A DNA stretch of 64,000 bases from Paenibacillus sp. GM2 (GCF_900069005.2 NZ_LN831279.1:518305-582304); one strand, 5' to 3'; counted from the stretch's first letter, positions 8,834 to 17,276 are shown. Translations and numbers: made by a program. The notes: generated by a model from the sequence alone, not told the origin.

Positions 8834-9784
8834 TTATCCCCTCCAATACTTGCCCTGCCAGGAGTCTCTGTTCTTCAGTTCGGCGTCGATCGCGTTCAGT
8901 ACTTCCCATTTCTTCAGGCTCCATGTTGGCCCGATCAGTAGATCGCGCGGCGCATCTCCGGTTAGACGATGAACAATCATTTCGGGGGGCAGGAACTCCA
9001 AGGTGTCCACAATCAGCTTCACATATTCATCCCTCTCCAGGAAACGGAGCAGTCCTGCTTCATATTGCTTGACCATCGGTGTCTTGCGCATCAGATGAAG
9101 CAGATGAATCTTGATGCCCTGAACATCCAGCGCGGCAACTGCGCGGCCGGTATCCAGCATCATCTCATGTGATTCCTGAGGCAAGCCGTAGATGATATGT
9201 GTGCATACGCGGATGTTCCTCTTGCGCAGCTTCTCAACAGCGTCCACATAACATTGCGTATCATGGGCCCGGTTAATGAGTTCGGAGGTCGTATCATGGA
9301 TCGTTTGCAGTCCCATTTCTACCCATAGATAGGTCCGTTCATGGAGTTCGGCCAGGTAATCCACGACATCATCAGGCAGGCAGTCCGGGCGTGTAGCAAT
9401 AGACAGGCCAACGACTCCGGGCTGTTCAAGAATCGCTTCGAAATATTCACGAAGTACCTCGACCGGTGCGTAAGTATTCGTATAAGCCTGAAAATAACCG
9501 ATATATTTGGCATGCGGCCATTTCAGATGCTGTTTGTCGCGAATTTTGTTGAATTGCGTCACCAGATCATCTCGCCTGCTGCCGGCGAAATCGCCGGACC
9601 CTCTTGAGCTGCAGAAGGTGCAGCCGCCCTTGGCAATGGAGCCGTCCCGATTCGGGCAGGTAAATCCGGCATCCAACATTACTTTGAACACTTTATCACC
9701 AAATTCATGCCGCATCTCGTAGTTCCATGTATGGAATCTTTTGTCAGACCAAAGCAGTGGAGAAGCAGATAATGAGGTATTCAT
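8834..9784 (-). CDS. mnmL: Radical SAM protein MnmL (YtqA, TIGR01212 family)
   Basis: 316 residues. It has the unusual cluster motif C-x11-C-x2-C (FTCPNRDG, then GGCTFCSSRG) typical of TIGR01212 proteins instead of C-x3-C-x2-C. The core continues with YFQAYTNTYAP, GLSIATRPDCL and VEMGLQTIHD. In B. subtilis and Streptococcus mutans this protein is required for mnm5s2U formation at tRNA position 34 when MnmC is absent, acting before MnmM. AAAGGAG precedes ATG 9784 on the minus strand. An extended -10 (TGGTACAAT, minus strand, around 9870-9877) lies ~90 bases upstream. It is the first gene of the mnmL-mnmM transcript. Confidence 0.92.
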   Translation of the reverse strand: MNTSLSASPLLWSDKRFHTWNYEMRHEFGDKVFKVMLDAGFTCPNRDGSIAKGGCTFCSSRGSGDFAGSRRDDLVTQFNKIRDKQHLKWPHAKYIGYFQAYTNTYAPVEVLREYFEAILEQPGVVGLSIATRPDCLPDDVVDYLAELHERTYLWVEMGLQTIHDTTSELINRAHDTQCYVDAVEKLRKRNIRVCTHIIYGLPQESHEMMLDTGRAVAALDVQGIKIHLLHLMRKTPMVKQYEAGLLRFLERDEYVKLIVDTLEFLPPEMIVHRLTGDAPRDLLIGPTWSLKKWEVLNAIDAELKNRDSWQGKYWRG

Positions 9785-10236
9785 TGAAAAACTCCTTTAT
9801 TTGTCACAGAAATATGCGAATTGGTATCATGACCTGCCAAGTCAGCCATCTGACAGGCTCTTACGAGTTATTGTACCAAAGTTCAATTAAAAAAGGGAAT
9901 GAAGGCCTACGTACTTTTCTTGCGATGGTTAACCGATTATGTTATTTTGGTTGTAATAACATTCGTTGGACCCCAATTCCAAAATATATGAAAAAGGAAT
10001 CTTTCCCACTGTCTCCCCGGCGGTGTGGAGGGTTCCTTTTTCTCTGTAACTCTTTACTTTTCCGACGAACTTCGGCACAATATTTCAGTAATCGTTTTAT
10101 TTTGCAAAAAGCTTGAATTCAAAAGTGATCTATAGTGGAACATCTTTTGAATGATCGCTGTAATAGTGCGTGTTCAAAAAGACGGACTTTTTGAACAACC
10201 TCTTAGTAGTATAATCACAGAAAGTGGAGGAATATC
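9785..10236. other. Intergenic region between divergent mnmL and trmB
   Basis: No gene supported. It holds the minus-strand extended -10 near 9870 for mnmL, a small hairpin at 9834-9854 (GTCAG-CCAT-CTGAC core), a T-flanked inverted repeat at 9991-10041 (AAAAAGGAA paired with TTCCTTTTT, terminator-like in both directions), a second inverted pair ATTCAAAAG/CTTTTGAAT at 10117-10151, and the perfect palindrome at 10171-10197. A TATAAT at 10210-10215 may serve trmB, but no -35 with normal spacing is seen. Confidence 0.55.
10171..10197. repeat. Perfect 11-bp inverted repeat, end-only relic of the dispersed element
   Basis: TGTTCAAAAAG, five bases ACGGA, CTTTTTGAACA. The two arms match the inverted termini of the 170-bp units at 51771-52124 (ATTCAAAAAG at one end and GGACTTTTTGAA at the other). 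It therefore looks like a unit with its interior deleted. It lies about 40 bases before trmB. Confidence 0.55.
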
Positions 10237-10995
10237 ATGCGTTTACGCGGTAGAAAAGGTATTAGGGAAAATCTGGAGCAGCAGCCGGAATTGGTTGTGC
10301 TTGATCCCAAGCAATATAAGGGGCGTTGGTCCGGGCTGTTTGGCAATGATCATCCGATCCATGTGGAGCTGGGCATGGGCAAAGGCCAGTTCATCAGCGG
10401 GATGAGTGTCAAATATCCGGATGTGAATTTCATCGGGATGGACATGTACGATGAACTTGTCCGTCGCGGCAGTGAGAAAGTACGCGCGATTCATGGCCAG
10501 GCCGATCAAGAGGAGGCTGATGCGCCGGACGAGGCCATTGAGGCCCCTTCAGCTGGCGAAGGGAGTTCATTTAATGTTCGGCTTGCGCTTGGCAATGTGG
10601 AACAGATCGAGGAGATCTTCGCACCGGGCGAGATTGAGCGAATCTACTTGAACTTCAGCGATCCGTGGCCAAAGAAGAAGCATGGCAGAAGACGCCTTAC
10701 GCATCCGCGTTTTTTAAATAAATACCGGTCTATTCTGAACGAGAATGGAGAGATCCATTTTAAGACGGATTCACGTTCTTTGTTCCAATTTTCGCTGAAT
10801 TCCTTTGCGGCAACTGGCTTGCAGATGAACGATATATCGCTTAGCCTGCATGAGGACGGCATTAATGAGAAGCATGTGATGACCGAGTACGAGAGCAAAT
10901 TTGTCGGCAAAGGAATGCCGATTCACCGCTGCGAAGTCATTATTGGGGAAGCGGCCTTAAAACGTTATCATGAACATAAAATGGATGAATTTTAA
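10237..10995 (+). CDS. trmB: tRNA (guanine46-N7)-methyltransferase TrmB
   Basis: 252 residues. It makes m7G46 in the tRNA variable loop using SAM. Motif I is VELGMGKGQFI, the acidic SAM-ribose binder is FIGMDMYDE, and the substrate motif is LNFSDPWPKKKHGRRRL, with TEYESKF near the C-terminus as in the family. It is longer than the usual ~215 residues because of an acidic, low-complexity insert at about 87-112 (QADQEEADAPDEAIEAPSAG) between strands 3 and 4. GTGGAGGAATATC precedes the ATG. A strong terminator follows. Confidence 0.96.
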   Translation: MRLRGRKGIRENLEQQPELVVLDPKQYKGRWSGLFGNDHPIHVELGMGKGQFISGMSVKYPDVNFIGMDMYDELVRRGSEKVRAIHGQADQEEADAPDEAIEAPSAGEGSSFNVRLALGNVEQIEEIFAPGEIERIYLNFSDPWPKKKHGRRRLTHPRFLNKYRSILNENGEIHFKTDSRSLFQFSLNSFAATGLQMNDISLSLHEDGINEKHVMTEYESKFVGKGMPIHRCEVIIGEAALKRYHEHKMDEF

Positions 10996-11014
10996 TGATT
11001 AAATCTACCTCTAG

Positions 11015-11066
11015 CAAATGCTGCTCTATTGTGGTTGCGACCGCGATGGGGCAGCATTTGTTTTAT
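11015..11066 (+). terminator. Rho-independent terminator of trmB
   Basis: CAAATGCTGC pairs with GCAGCATTTG across a ~30-base loop, followed by TTTTATT. Confidence 0.85.
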
Positions 11067-11071
11067 TACGC

Positions 11072-11106
11072 CAAAACGCCCTCAGCATGATTAGTGCCGA
11101 GGGCGA
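11072..11106 (-). terminator. Rho-independent terminator of the glycosyltransferase gene
   Basis: On the minus strand CGCCCTC (11105-11099) pairs with GAGGGCG (11083-11077), followed by TTTTGG. It lies ~45 bases past the stop at 11149, back to back with the trmB terminator. Confidence 0.85.
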
Positions 11107-11148
11107 TTATTGTCGTATGTTGCCGAAAACGTTTAAGTAAACCGGCAA

Positions 11149-12303
11149 CTATTTAATTTCATGATTGTCCACTTTCCATTTGTGGCTATCTGCCAGCAGA
11201 TCGAGGATCGCCTGGGCACTCTGCATGGGGTGATAGCTGGCGATATGTTCCAGAACTTCTTCACGGGTGCGGAGCACTTCAGCATAATTGTATAGCAGGC
11301 GATGGATCCAACCTTCGATATCGCCTAAGGAGTGGATCTCGGTTCCCCAACCCTGCGATGCGAAATATTGCGAATTTTCTTCTTCCTGGCCAGGAAGAGG
11401 CTTATGGAACAGCATGGGAATTCCCTTCGCCAGGCCCTCGGTACAAGTCATGCCGCCGGGCTTCGTAATTAACAGATCAGAAACTTCCATCAGCTTATCA
11501 ACCTCTTTAGTGAAGCCGAGCAGATGGATGTTAGGGTGGATATACCGCGGGTCCTTTTTCATTTTCTCAAGCTGTTTCGTGTTATTGCCGAAGCAAAAAA
11601 TAATTTGAATCTCATTGTGATAGGAGGCTAGCAAGGAATTGACGGCTTCATCCTTCATAAACCCCCAACCGCCGCCCATCACGAGCACTGTAGGCAGATT
11701 GTTGAGAACGAACTGTGACCGGATATCATCCTTTTGATGCCTCTCCCAGAAGTTGGGATGTACGGGAATGCCGGTAATTTGAATTTTGGATGCACCAACA
11801 CCGCGCTCAAGAAGCTTTTCCTTCACTTGCTCGGTCGATACAAGATAGCGATTCACCTCCCGGCTCACCCATGCCCCGTGCACGTCATAGTCAGTGATAA
11901 CGGTGCACAACGGTACATCAAAGCCAAGCCGCTTGATCCGGGAAATCACGACGCTTGGGATCGGGTGGGTACAGACGATGACATCAGGACGCAGCTGACG
12001 GATGATCTGTAAAGTTCGCGTATAAAATATCCGATGAAGCGCCAGCGTCGTCAATCGGTTTAAAGATTTATTATAATTGCTGCGATACATCATGCGAACG
12101 AGCCGAGGCTGGGAGGAGACCGTCTTCTTATAGGCAGTAATAATGACCGGCGCTACTCTAGGGTTGAGAAAACTACCCAATTCCAGCACTCTCGTCTGAA
12201 CATGCGGAGCAATTTTGCGTAAACTGCTGGAAAGTGCATATGCCGCTTGCGTATGACCTGCTCCAAACCCCTCAGATAAAAGCAATACTCTTTGTTTTTG
12301 CAC
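11149..12303 (-). CDS. MGDG-synthase/UgtP-type diacylglycerol glycosyltransferase (GT28 family)
   Basis: 384 residues from GTG 12303, which has AAAAGGTGA 7-14 bases upstream; an in-frame TTG at 12339 lacks a site. The N-terminal domain has the family opening LLLSEGFGAGHTQAA and the acceptor-side THPIPS and VITDYDVHGAWV. The C-terminal GT-B domain has the UDP-sugar binding segment LLITKPGGMTCTEGLAKGIPML. Homologues such as UgtP transfer glucose from UDP-glucose to diacylglycerol for glycolipids and lipoteichoic acid anchors. Which sugar and how many transfers cannot be read from sequence. It is the second gene of a pair with the PAP2 phosphatase, 50 bases upstream. Confidence 0.85.
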   Translation of the reverse strand: MQKQRVLLLSEGFGAGHTQAAYALSSSLRKIAPHVQTRVLELGSFLNPRVAPVIITAYKKTVSSQPRLVRMMYRSNYNKSLNRLTTLALHRIFYTRTLQIIRQLRPDVIVCTHPIPSVVISRIKRLGFDVPLCTVITDYDVHGAWVSREVNRYLVSTEQVKEKLLERGVGASKIQITGIPVHPNFWERHQKDDIRSQFVLNNLPTVLVMGGGWGFMKDEAVNSLLASYHNEIQIIFCFGNNTKQLEKMKKDPRYIHPNIHLLGFTKEVDKLMEVSDLLITKPGGMTCTEGLAKGIPMLFHKPLPGQEEENSQYFASQGWGTEIHSLGDIEGWIHRLLYNYAEVLRTREEVLEHIASYHPMQSAQAILDLLADSHKWKVDNHEIK

Positions 12304-12353
12304 TTTGGTTTCACCTTTTCCTGCAAGGTTTTCTACCAACTACAATATCCCGT

Positions 12354-12881
12354 TTACGCCCATAATGCAACAGTTCCGAACGCCACAGAGGAACCGATTA
12401 CGGCCCCTGCAAGCACGTCGGACGGGTAATGAAGCCCCAGATAAATTCTGGATATTCCTACGAGCAGAGCAAGCGGACCAAGGACGATAATGAGCGATGG
12501 CATAACGACCATAAACGGCATCGTAACTGAGAAAATCGCCGTTGTATGCCCTGAAGGAAAAGAATGGTCCGTCAACGGATTGGGAAAAGTATTCGTGCCA
12601 GGAAGTGCCAGATACGGGCGAATGCGCGGATATATTTTCTTGGCTATAGCTACAGGAATATGGCTTAAGGCCAAGGCAACCAAAGCTTGAATACCTAGAC
12701 GACTCCAAGGATTTACACTGAAATACCAGATCAATGCAGTGGCGATGATGGTAAACCAGGCTCCACCTAAATGAGTGATATAATAAAATCCGATACTTAA
12801 GGATTTACGATGTAAACGTCCGTTAATTCCTTTAAATATTTTCTGATCGAGAGATGTAAGCTTTTGAAGCAAGGAATTCAT
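12354..12881 (-). CDS. PAP2-family membrane phosphatase (undecaprenyl-diphosphatase-like)
   Basis: 175 residues from ATG 12881, set by GGAGG 7 bases upstream. Several transmembrane helices carry the three phosphatase motifs: KKIYPRIRP, then PSGHT, then SRIYLGLHYPSD. Family members remove phosphate from undecaprenyl pyrophosphate, phosphatidylglycerol phosphate or phosphatidate at the outer membrane face. Pairing with a glycolipid glycosyltransferase fits either a diacylglycerol-supplying phosphatidate phosphatase or a lipid-carrier recycling role; the sequence does not decide. Confidence 0.88.
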   Translation of the reverse strand: MNSLLQKLTSLDQKIFKGINGRLHRKSLSIGFYYITHLGGAWFTIIATALIWYFSVNPWSRLGIQALVALALSHIPVAIAKKIYPRIRPYLALPGTNTFPNPLTDHSFPSGHTTAIFSVTMPFMVVMPSLIIVLGPLALLVGISRIYLGLHYPSDVLAGAVIGSSVAFGTVALWA

Positions 12882-13458
12882 TAGGATACCTCCGATTTGT
12901 AGGGCTCTGTACGGGCCGAGCAAAATTCATGAGCGGTTCATTTGATGATCGATGCTTCATCAGTTTGTAGCATGGCATTTCCGAGTTAGACTTATCATAT
13001 TTTTATTTTGCGGCCTTTTCAAGGGTAGGACGCTATTTTTTGATTTCTGGTTCAAAGGGCATTACAATGTTTTAATGATAACAGACTTCTGTAAACAATA
13101 TTGGAGAATTAAGTAACTTTTTTGTGTTGTTTTCGTTATTAAGAATGAGGTAGAAAAGCAAAAAAATTAACACTACGTTAAAAAAAGGAGGGCTGAAGAA
13201 ATAAAAACCGTCAAAAGTGCTGAAAATAAGACCATACTGCAATGAAACAGAGTTGCAGTGGATCATGCATCAATAAAAGGCTGACTTCAGCCGATATTTC
13301 CGCGAGGGAGGCATTACATCGTTTTTGACAAATATGCCGAAGTCGTGGAAAATCGTAATGCAATGTAAGAAAATGTTTTTCAGAAATAATGAAGAAGAAG
13401 GGTCAAAAAAAACTCCGAAAAAAATAAAAAATGGAGTTTAAGGGGGTACAAAAACAAC
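12882..13458. other. AT-rich intergenic region upstream of the GT2 gene
   Basis: No gene supported; the open frames here are poly-A/T artefacts. The only structure of note is AAACTCC (13410-13416) and GGAGTTT (13433-13439), an inverted repeat whose 3' arm ends just before the AAGGGGG ribosome site of the GT2 gene. Confidence 0.5.
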
Positions 13459-14697
13459 ATGTTTCAGGCTATTTTGATTGTACTGCAGGTTGTGCTCGCT
13501 GTTGTAGGGATCTATCAGTTCGGCTTGTCGTTGTTCGGCTTGTACAAGAAAAAGAGCAAAGTACATTACGAACCGCAAAAGTCATTTGCCGTACTGGTAG
13601 CAGCGCATAACGAAGAGAAAGTAGTAGGGGCCTTGATGGAGAACCTCAAGCACCTGAACTACCCAAAAGAATTGTATGATGTGTTTGTAATTTGCGATAA
13701 CTGTACGGACCGTACGGCTGAGATTGTTCGCCGCCACGGTATGAACGCCTGCGTTCGCAGCAACCCGAATTTGCGGGGCAAAGGCTACGCGATCGAATGG
13801 ATGCTGAAGGAATTATGGAAAATGCCCCGTCAATATGACGCGATAGTCATGTTCGACGCGGATAATCTGGCTCATCCGGATTTCCTGAGCGAGATGAACA
13901 ATGATCTCTGCAGTGGCGCACGAGTCATTCAAGGCTACATCGATACAAAGAATCCGGAAGACTCCTGGATTACCGCTGCGTATGGGATCTCTTACTGGTA
14001 CTGCAATCGCTTGTGGCAGTTGTCTCGTCACAATCTGAGCATGGCGAATTTCCTTGGCGGTACAGGCATGTGCTTTGAGACTAACCTGCTCAAGGAAATG
14101 GGCTGGGGCGCGACCAGTCTTGTAGAGGACCTTGAGTTCACGATGCGTTGTGTTGACCGCGGTGTATATCCGGTGTTCAACTACGATGCCAAGCTGTTCG
14201 ATGAGAAGCCGCTCACGTTCAAGGCTTCTGCACGCCAGCGTTTGCGCTGGATGCAAGGGCACTTTACGGTTGCCCGCCGCTACTTCTTCCCGCTGTTGTG
14301 GAAGAGCATCAAGGAGCGCAATCTGGTCAAGCTGGACATGGCGCTTTATGGTGTGAACGTATATATCGTTCTGCTTACGTTTTTGCTGACTGCGGTTATT
14401 TGGGTCGACCAGTCGCTGCTTAGCGGGCCGCATTTTGATACCTTGTATGGGTACATGCCGCTGTGGATTTCGTTCCTGGCAATCGCCGCCAACGTATTTA
14501 TCTTCCTGGCAGCGATGATATTGGAGAAGGTTAAATCCAAGAAGGTCTATGCTTATTTGATCTTGTTCCCGATTTATCTAATCTCCTGGTGGCCGATTAC
14601 GTTCTATGCATTCTTCACACAGAACAACAAACAATGGAGCCATACACAGCACACCCGCGTGGTGCGCCTGGAAGAGGTTCAGAGCAAGCAAGGCTAA
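13459..14697 (+). CDS. Membrane glycosyltransferase family 2 (processive type)
   Basis: 412 residues. An N-terminal membrane helix (residues 3-26) is followed by the GT-A domain: FAVLVAAHNEE, the nucleotide-binding IVMFDADN (DxD), the acceptor motif TSLVEDLEF and RQRLRWMQGH (QxxRW), the last two typical of processive beta-glycosyltransferases such as hyaluronan, cellulose or PNAG synthases. Three C-terminal helices follow (about 300-390). A product cannot be assigned: no partner export, deacetylase or sugar-nucleotide gene lies nearby. AAGGGGG precedes ATG 13459. It is monocistronic; the L20-leader promoter starts right after. Confidence 0.87.
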   Translation: MFQAILIVLQVVLAVVGIYQFGLSLFGLYKKKSKVHYEPQKSFAVLVAAHNEEKVVGALMENLKHLNYPKELYDVFVICDNCTDRTAEIVRRHGMNACVRSNPNLRGKGYAIEWMLKELWKMPRQYDAIVMFDADNLAHPDFLSEMNNDLCSGARVIQGYIDTKNPEDSWITAAYGISYWYCNRLWQLSRHNLSMANFLGGTGMCFETNLLKEMGWGATSLVEDLEFTMRCVDRGVYPVFNYDAKLFDEKPLTFKASARQRLRWMQGHFTVARRYFFPLLWKSIKERNLVKLDMALYGVNVYIVLLTFLLTAVIWVDQSLLSGPHFDTLYGYMPLWISFLAIAANVFIFLAAMILEKVKSKKVYAYLILFPIYLISWWPITFYAFFTQNNKQWSHTQHTRVVRLEEVQSKQG

Positions 14698-14714
14698 TAT
14701 TTCAGATTCAACTC

Positions 14715-14744
14715 TTGACATAGGATATAAGAGTGTGATACATT
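14715..14744 (+). promoter_or_regulatory. SigmaA-type promoter of infC-rpmI-rplT
   Basis: TTGACA at 14715-14720, 18 bases, TACATT at 14739-14744. The L20 leader starts directly downstream. Confidence 0.7.
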
Positions 14745-14749
14745 AATTC

Positions 14750-14900
14750 GTGGTTAATATTTAGGATTGCAAGCAGAGGCCGTGGCTTCTCACCTGTCCG
14801 ACGTATTGTTGGCTGGTATTGATCCGTTAATTGATGAATGTACATTCATGACGAATTGACGATCAAGTGGGATGCGGGCGTTGACCTGCATCCCTTTTCT
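14750..14900 (+). ncRNA. Ribosomal protein L20 leader (autoregulatory attenuator)
   Basis: The segment GATCCGTTAATTGATGA, the TTCATGACGAATTGACG arm and the CACCTGTCC/GATCAAGTGG pairing match the L20 leader found before infC in Bacillus relatives. It ends in a terminator GGGATGC...GCATCCC with TTTTC (14869-14898). In the known system, excess L20 binds the leader and favours termination, holding IF3, L35 and L20 output to ribosome need. Confidence 0.85.
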
Positions 14901-14950
14901 TTTGAAGATATCGGTCATAAGACCAGAATATTTTTCGGAGGTGGAGAACT

Positions 14951-15463
14951 ATTAGTAAGGAACATATGATCAATGATGAGATTCGTGCGAAAGAGGTTCG
15001 CTTGGTAGGTGCTGAAGGTGAGCAAATCGGCATTAAGCCGCTTCGTGAAGCACTGCAGATGGCCGTGGACTTGAATCTTGATCTCGTTAACGTAGCCCCT
15101 ACAGCTAAGCCGCCGGTATGCCGGATTATGGACTATGGCAAGTTCCGCTATGAACAGCAGAAGAAAGAGAAAGAGGCTCGTAAAAATCAGAAGGTTGTTG
15201 ATGTTAAGGAAGTTTGGTTCCGTGCCAACATTGAGGAACATGATTTCCAAACCAAGCTTCGCAATGTCATCAAATTCTTGAAGGATGGCGACAAGGTAAA
15301 ATGCTCGGTGCGCTTCCGCGGCCGGGAAATTACCCATGCTGACATCGGGAAGAAGATCCTTGACCGAGTTAAGGAAGAGGTTGCAGAAATCTCTACAGTT
15401 GAACGCATTCCAAAATTGGAAGGCCGCAGCATGATTATGATTTTAGCACCTAAAAGCAATTAA
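14951..15463 (+). CDS. infC: Translation initiation factor IF-3, ATT start
   Basis: 170 residues. IF3 binds the 30S subunit and polices start-codon choice. The best start is ATT at 14951: GGAGGTGG at 14937-14944 gives normal spacing, and the peptide I/M-S-K-E-H-M-INDEIRAKEVRLV aligns with Bacillus IF3. The first ATG (14966) is 22 bases from the site and would drop five residues. An AUU start is the hallmark of infC autocontrol, since IF3 itself discriminates against it. The N-domain covers ~1-80, the lysine-rich linker EQQKKEKEARKNQK follows, then the C-domain with GREITHADIGKKIL. Confidence 0.95.
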   Translation: MSKEHMINDEIRAKEVRLVGAEGEQIGIKPLREALQMAVDLNLDLVNVAPTAKPPVCRIMDYGKFRYEQQKKEKEARKNQKVVDVKEVWFRANIEEHDFQTKLRNVIKFLKDGDKVKCSVRFRGREITHADIGKKILDRVKEEVAEISTVERIPKLEGRSMIMILAPKSN

Positions 15464-15543
15464 TCGAGCGCAGCATCAGGGGAATTGCTCAGAGTAATTT
15501 CTGCTGATGCGCGTCGAATCACACAATTTGAGGGGGATATACC

Positions 15544-15744
15544 ATGCCTAAAATGAAAACCCACAGCAGTCTGAAAGGACGCTTTAAAATTACTGGAACT
15601 GGTAAAGTAAGACGCTACAAAGCGAACCGCAACCACTTGCTGTCTCACAAATCCAAACGCGGCAAACGCGTATTGGCTAACAGCCCAGTAGCTTACTCGG
15701 GTGACGTTAGCCGCATGAAGCAGCAGCTTGCAAATTTGAAATAA
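15544..15744 (+). CDS. rpmI: 50S ribosomal protein L35
   Basis: 66 residues. Begins PKMKTHSSLKGRFKITGTGK and contains the conserved NHLLSHKSKRGKR segment; highly basic. GAGGGGGAT precedes the ATG. It is the middle gene of infC-rpmI-rplT and falls under the L20 leader. Confidence 0.98.
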   Translation: MPKMKTHSSLKGRFKITGTGKVRRYKANRNHLLSHKSKRGKRVLANSPVAYSGDVSRMKQQLANLK

Positions 15745-15776
15745 TCTAACACAACTTTTCTGGGAGGTTTATTAAT

Positions 15777-16136
15777 ATGGCAAGAGTAAAAGGCGGATTC
15801 GTGGTTCGTCGTCGTCATAAAAAAGTATTGAAATTAGCTAGAGGTTATTTTGGTTCGAAACACCGCATCTACAAAACAGCTAACGAACAAGTTATGAAAT
15901 CCATGCAATATGCATACCGTGATCGTCGCACGAAAAAACGCGATTTCCGCAAATTGTGGATCGTGCGTATTAACGCGGCTGCACGCATAAATGGCTTGAC
16001 TTACAGCAAATTGATGCACGGCCTGAAACTGGCTGAAGTTAACATCAACCGTAAAATGCTTGCGGATCTTGCTGTGAATGATCTTGAAGCGTTTAACTCT
16101 TTGGCTAACGTAGCTAAACAAAAAATCAACGCTTAA
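15777..16136 (+). CDS. rplT: 50S ribosomal protein L20
   Basis: 119 residues. Starts [20 protein letters not shown] and ends [19 protein letters not shown], the usual L20 boundaries. It binds 23S rRNA early in 50S assembly and also represses its own operon through the leader at 14750-14900. Ribosome site TGGGAGG lies 12 bases before the ATG. The gene shows the A-ending lysine and other codon preferences of a highly expressed gene. Confidence 0.98.
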   Translation: MARVKGGFVVRRRHKKVLKLARGYFGSKHRIYKTANEQVMKSMQYAYRDRRTKKRDFRKLWIVRINAAARINGLTYSKLMHGLKLAEVNINRKMLADLAVNDLEAFNSLANVAKQKINA

Positions 16137-16153
16137 TTTTATAAATAAAGCAG

Positions 16154-16186
16154 GACAGGCATCCTTTTTGGGATGCCTGTTTTTTG
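16154..16186 (+). terminator. Terminator of infC-rpmI-rplT
   Basis: CAGGCATCC (16156-16164), loop TTTTTG, GGATGCCTG (16171-16179), then six T. Confidence 0.92.
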
Positions 16187-16318
16187 TTATCAAGGCGATG
16201 GCATATGCGGAAGGAATCGCTGTTGAATAAGCTGATGGAAGATAGGGCGCGCTCCAGAACAAGAGGCTGGGTGCTTTGTCAGGGGATTCACGGACGACTC
16301 TGGAAGGAGGTTATTGTG

Positions 16319-16645
16319 ATGGGTAGAACGGTGACCAAGAAAGAAGCAGAGAAGTGGATTGGCAAATCTATTGTCGCTTACAAGAAGGATGGCGGCTTTG
16401 TAACGGGCAGACTCGTAAAAATTAGCGGAAACCGCTTGGTACTGAAGCAGGACTCGGGCAAAAAGGCGAAAACGAAGGCGTTGATTCCGCTCGTATTATT
16501 TGATTTGCTCGCGATCGGCACAGCGCCTTATGGGTATGGTTACCCTGGCGGCGGATATGGTCCGTACGGCCCTTATGGCGGATATGGCGGACCTGGGTAT
16601 GGCGGTGTTGGTCCGTACGGGAACGGCTATGGGCCTTTCTTCTAA
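16319..16645 (+). CDS. Gly/Tyr/Pro-rich small protein, possible spore surface protein
   Basis: 108 residues from ATG 16319, which follows AAGGAGG at 16304-16310; the frame is open back to 16184, but no site supports a longer form. The first ~70 residues resemble a small beta-barrel (WIGKSIVAYKKDGGFVTGRLVKISG, then LVLKQDSGKKAK). The tail is low complexity: repeated GYGYPGGGYGPYGPYGGYGG. Gly/Tyr-rich tails occur in Bacillales coat and exosporium proteins, where tyrosines can crosslink, but that role is inference. Confidence 0.6.
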   Translation: MGRTVTKKEAEKWIGKSIVAYKKDGGFVTGRLVKISGNRLVLKQDSGKKAKTKALIPLVLFDLLAIGTAPYGYGYPGGGYGPYGPYGGYGGPGYGGVGPYGNGYGPFF

Positions 16646-16654
16646 GCCCTTCGC

Positions 16655-17110
16655 TTATACCCGGACGGGAAGCAGCTTCTCAAGTTCATAACATTCCGAT
16701 TGATCGATATAACGAATGGTCTTGTACCCGAGCTTGCGATAAAAGGAGTGGGCTCGGGAATTTCCCTGATCGACCATCACTTTGGCCCGTTTGCATCCGC
16801 GTGAACCGGCATACTGCTCGGCATGGGACATCAGCGTTTTTCCCAGTCGTTGCCGGCGATTCGCGGGTGAGACTGCCATCATGTCAATATATAACAATTC
16901 CCCATGGATCATAAAGTGAATAAAGGCAACCGAATCGGCTTCATAATATGGCGAAGCCACTAGTGTAATTCCACGTGCTAATCGCTTGGGGAGGTCTTTG
17001 AAAATCGCAGCTATTTCCTCAGGCGGAAGATGGGAATAGGGGACAAGCTCCTTTTCAATCAAATCAATAATGACAGGATCATCCTGCCTGGGTCTTCGAT
17101 AGCGGATCAT
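16655..17110 (-). CDS. GNAT-family N-acetyltransferase
   Basis: 151 residues. Motif A for acetyl-CoA binding reads DMMAVSPANRRQRLGKTLMSHAEQ, and the fold ends with VDQGNSRAHSFYRKLGYKTIRYI. Substrate unknown. AAAAAGGAGG precedes ATG 17110 on the minus strand. It is convergent with the Gly/Tyr-rich gene with only 9 bases between stops, and divergent from the T-box/ilv promoter. Confidence 0.9.
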   Translation of the reverse strand: MIRYRRPRQDDPVIIDLIEKELVPYSHLPPEEIAAIFKDLPKRLARGITLVASPYYEADSVAFIHFMIHGELLYIDMMAVSPANRRQRLGKTLMSHAEQYAGSRGCKRAKVMVDQGNSRAHSFYRKLGYKTIRYIDQSECYELEKLLPVRV

Positions 17111-17276
17111 TCAGTCAACCTCCTTTTTGGGTTAGGTGAAGATCATCATGGCCTGGTTTTCAGCGGAAATAGGCAAGAATTTAGGCGTTATTTTTTATCA
17201 TATGACGCTAGGGGTGAGAAGGGTTCCTGCCGGGCTAAAGACCCTATGCCTTGATTTTGGTTAGAAAAAAAGGGTA

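Noticed and set aside
9727..10116. 129-codon open frame upstream of trmB
   Set aside because: Covers the mnmL start, its promoter and a T-flanked hairpin; no ribosome site and no family resemblance.
13072..13266. Phe/Leu-rich 64-codon frame on the minus strand
   Set aside because: Artefact of A/T-rich non-coding sequence.
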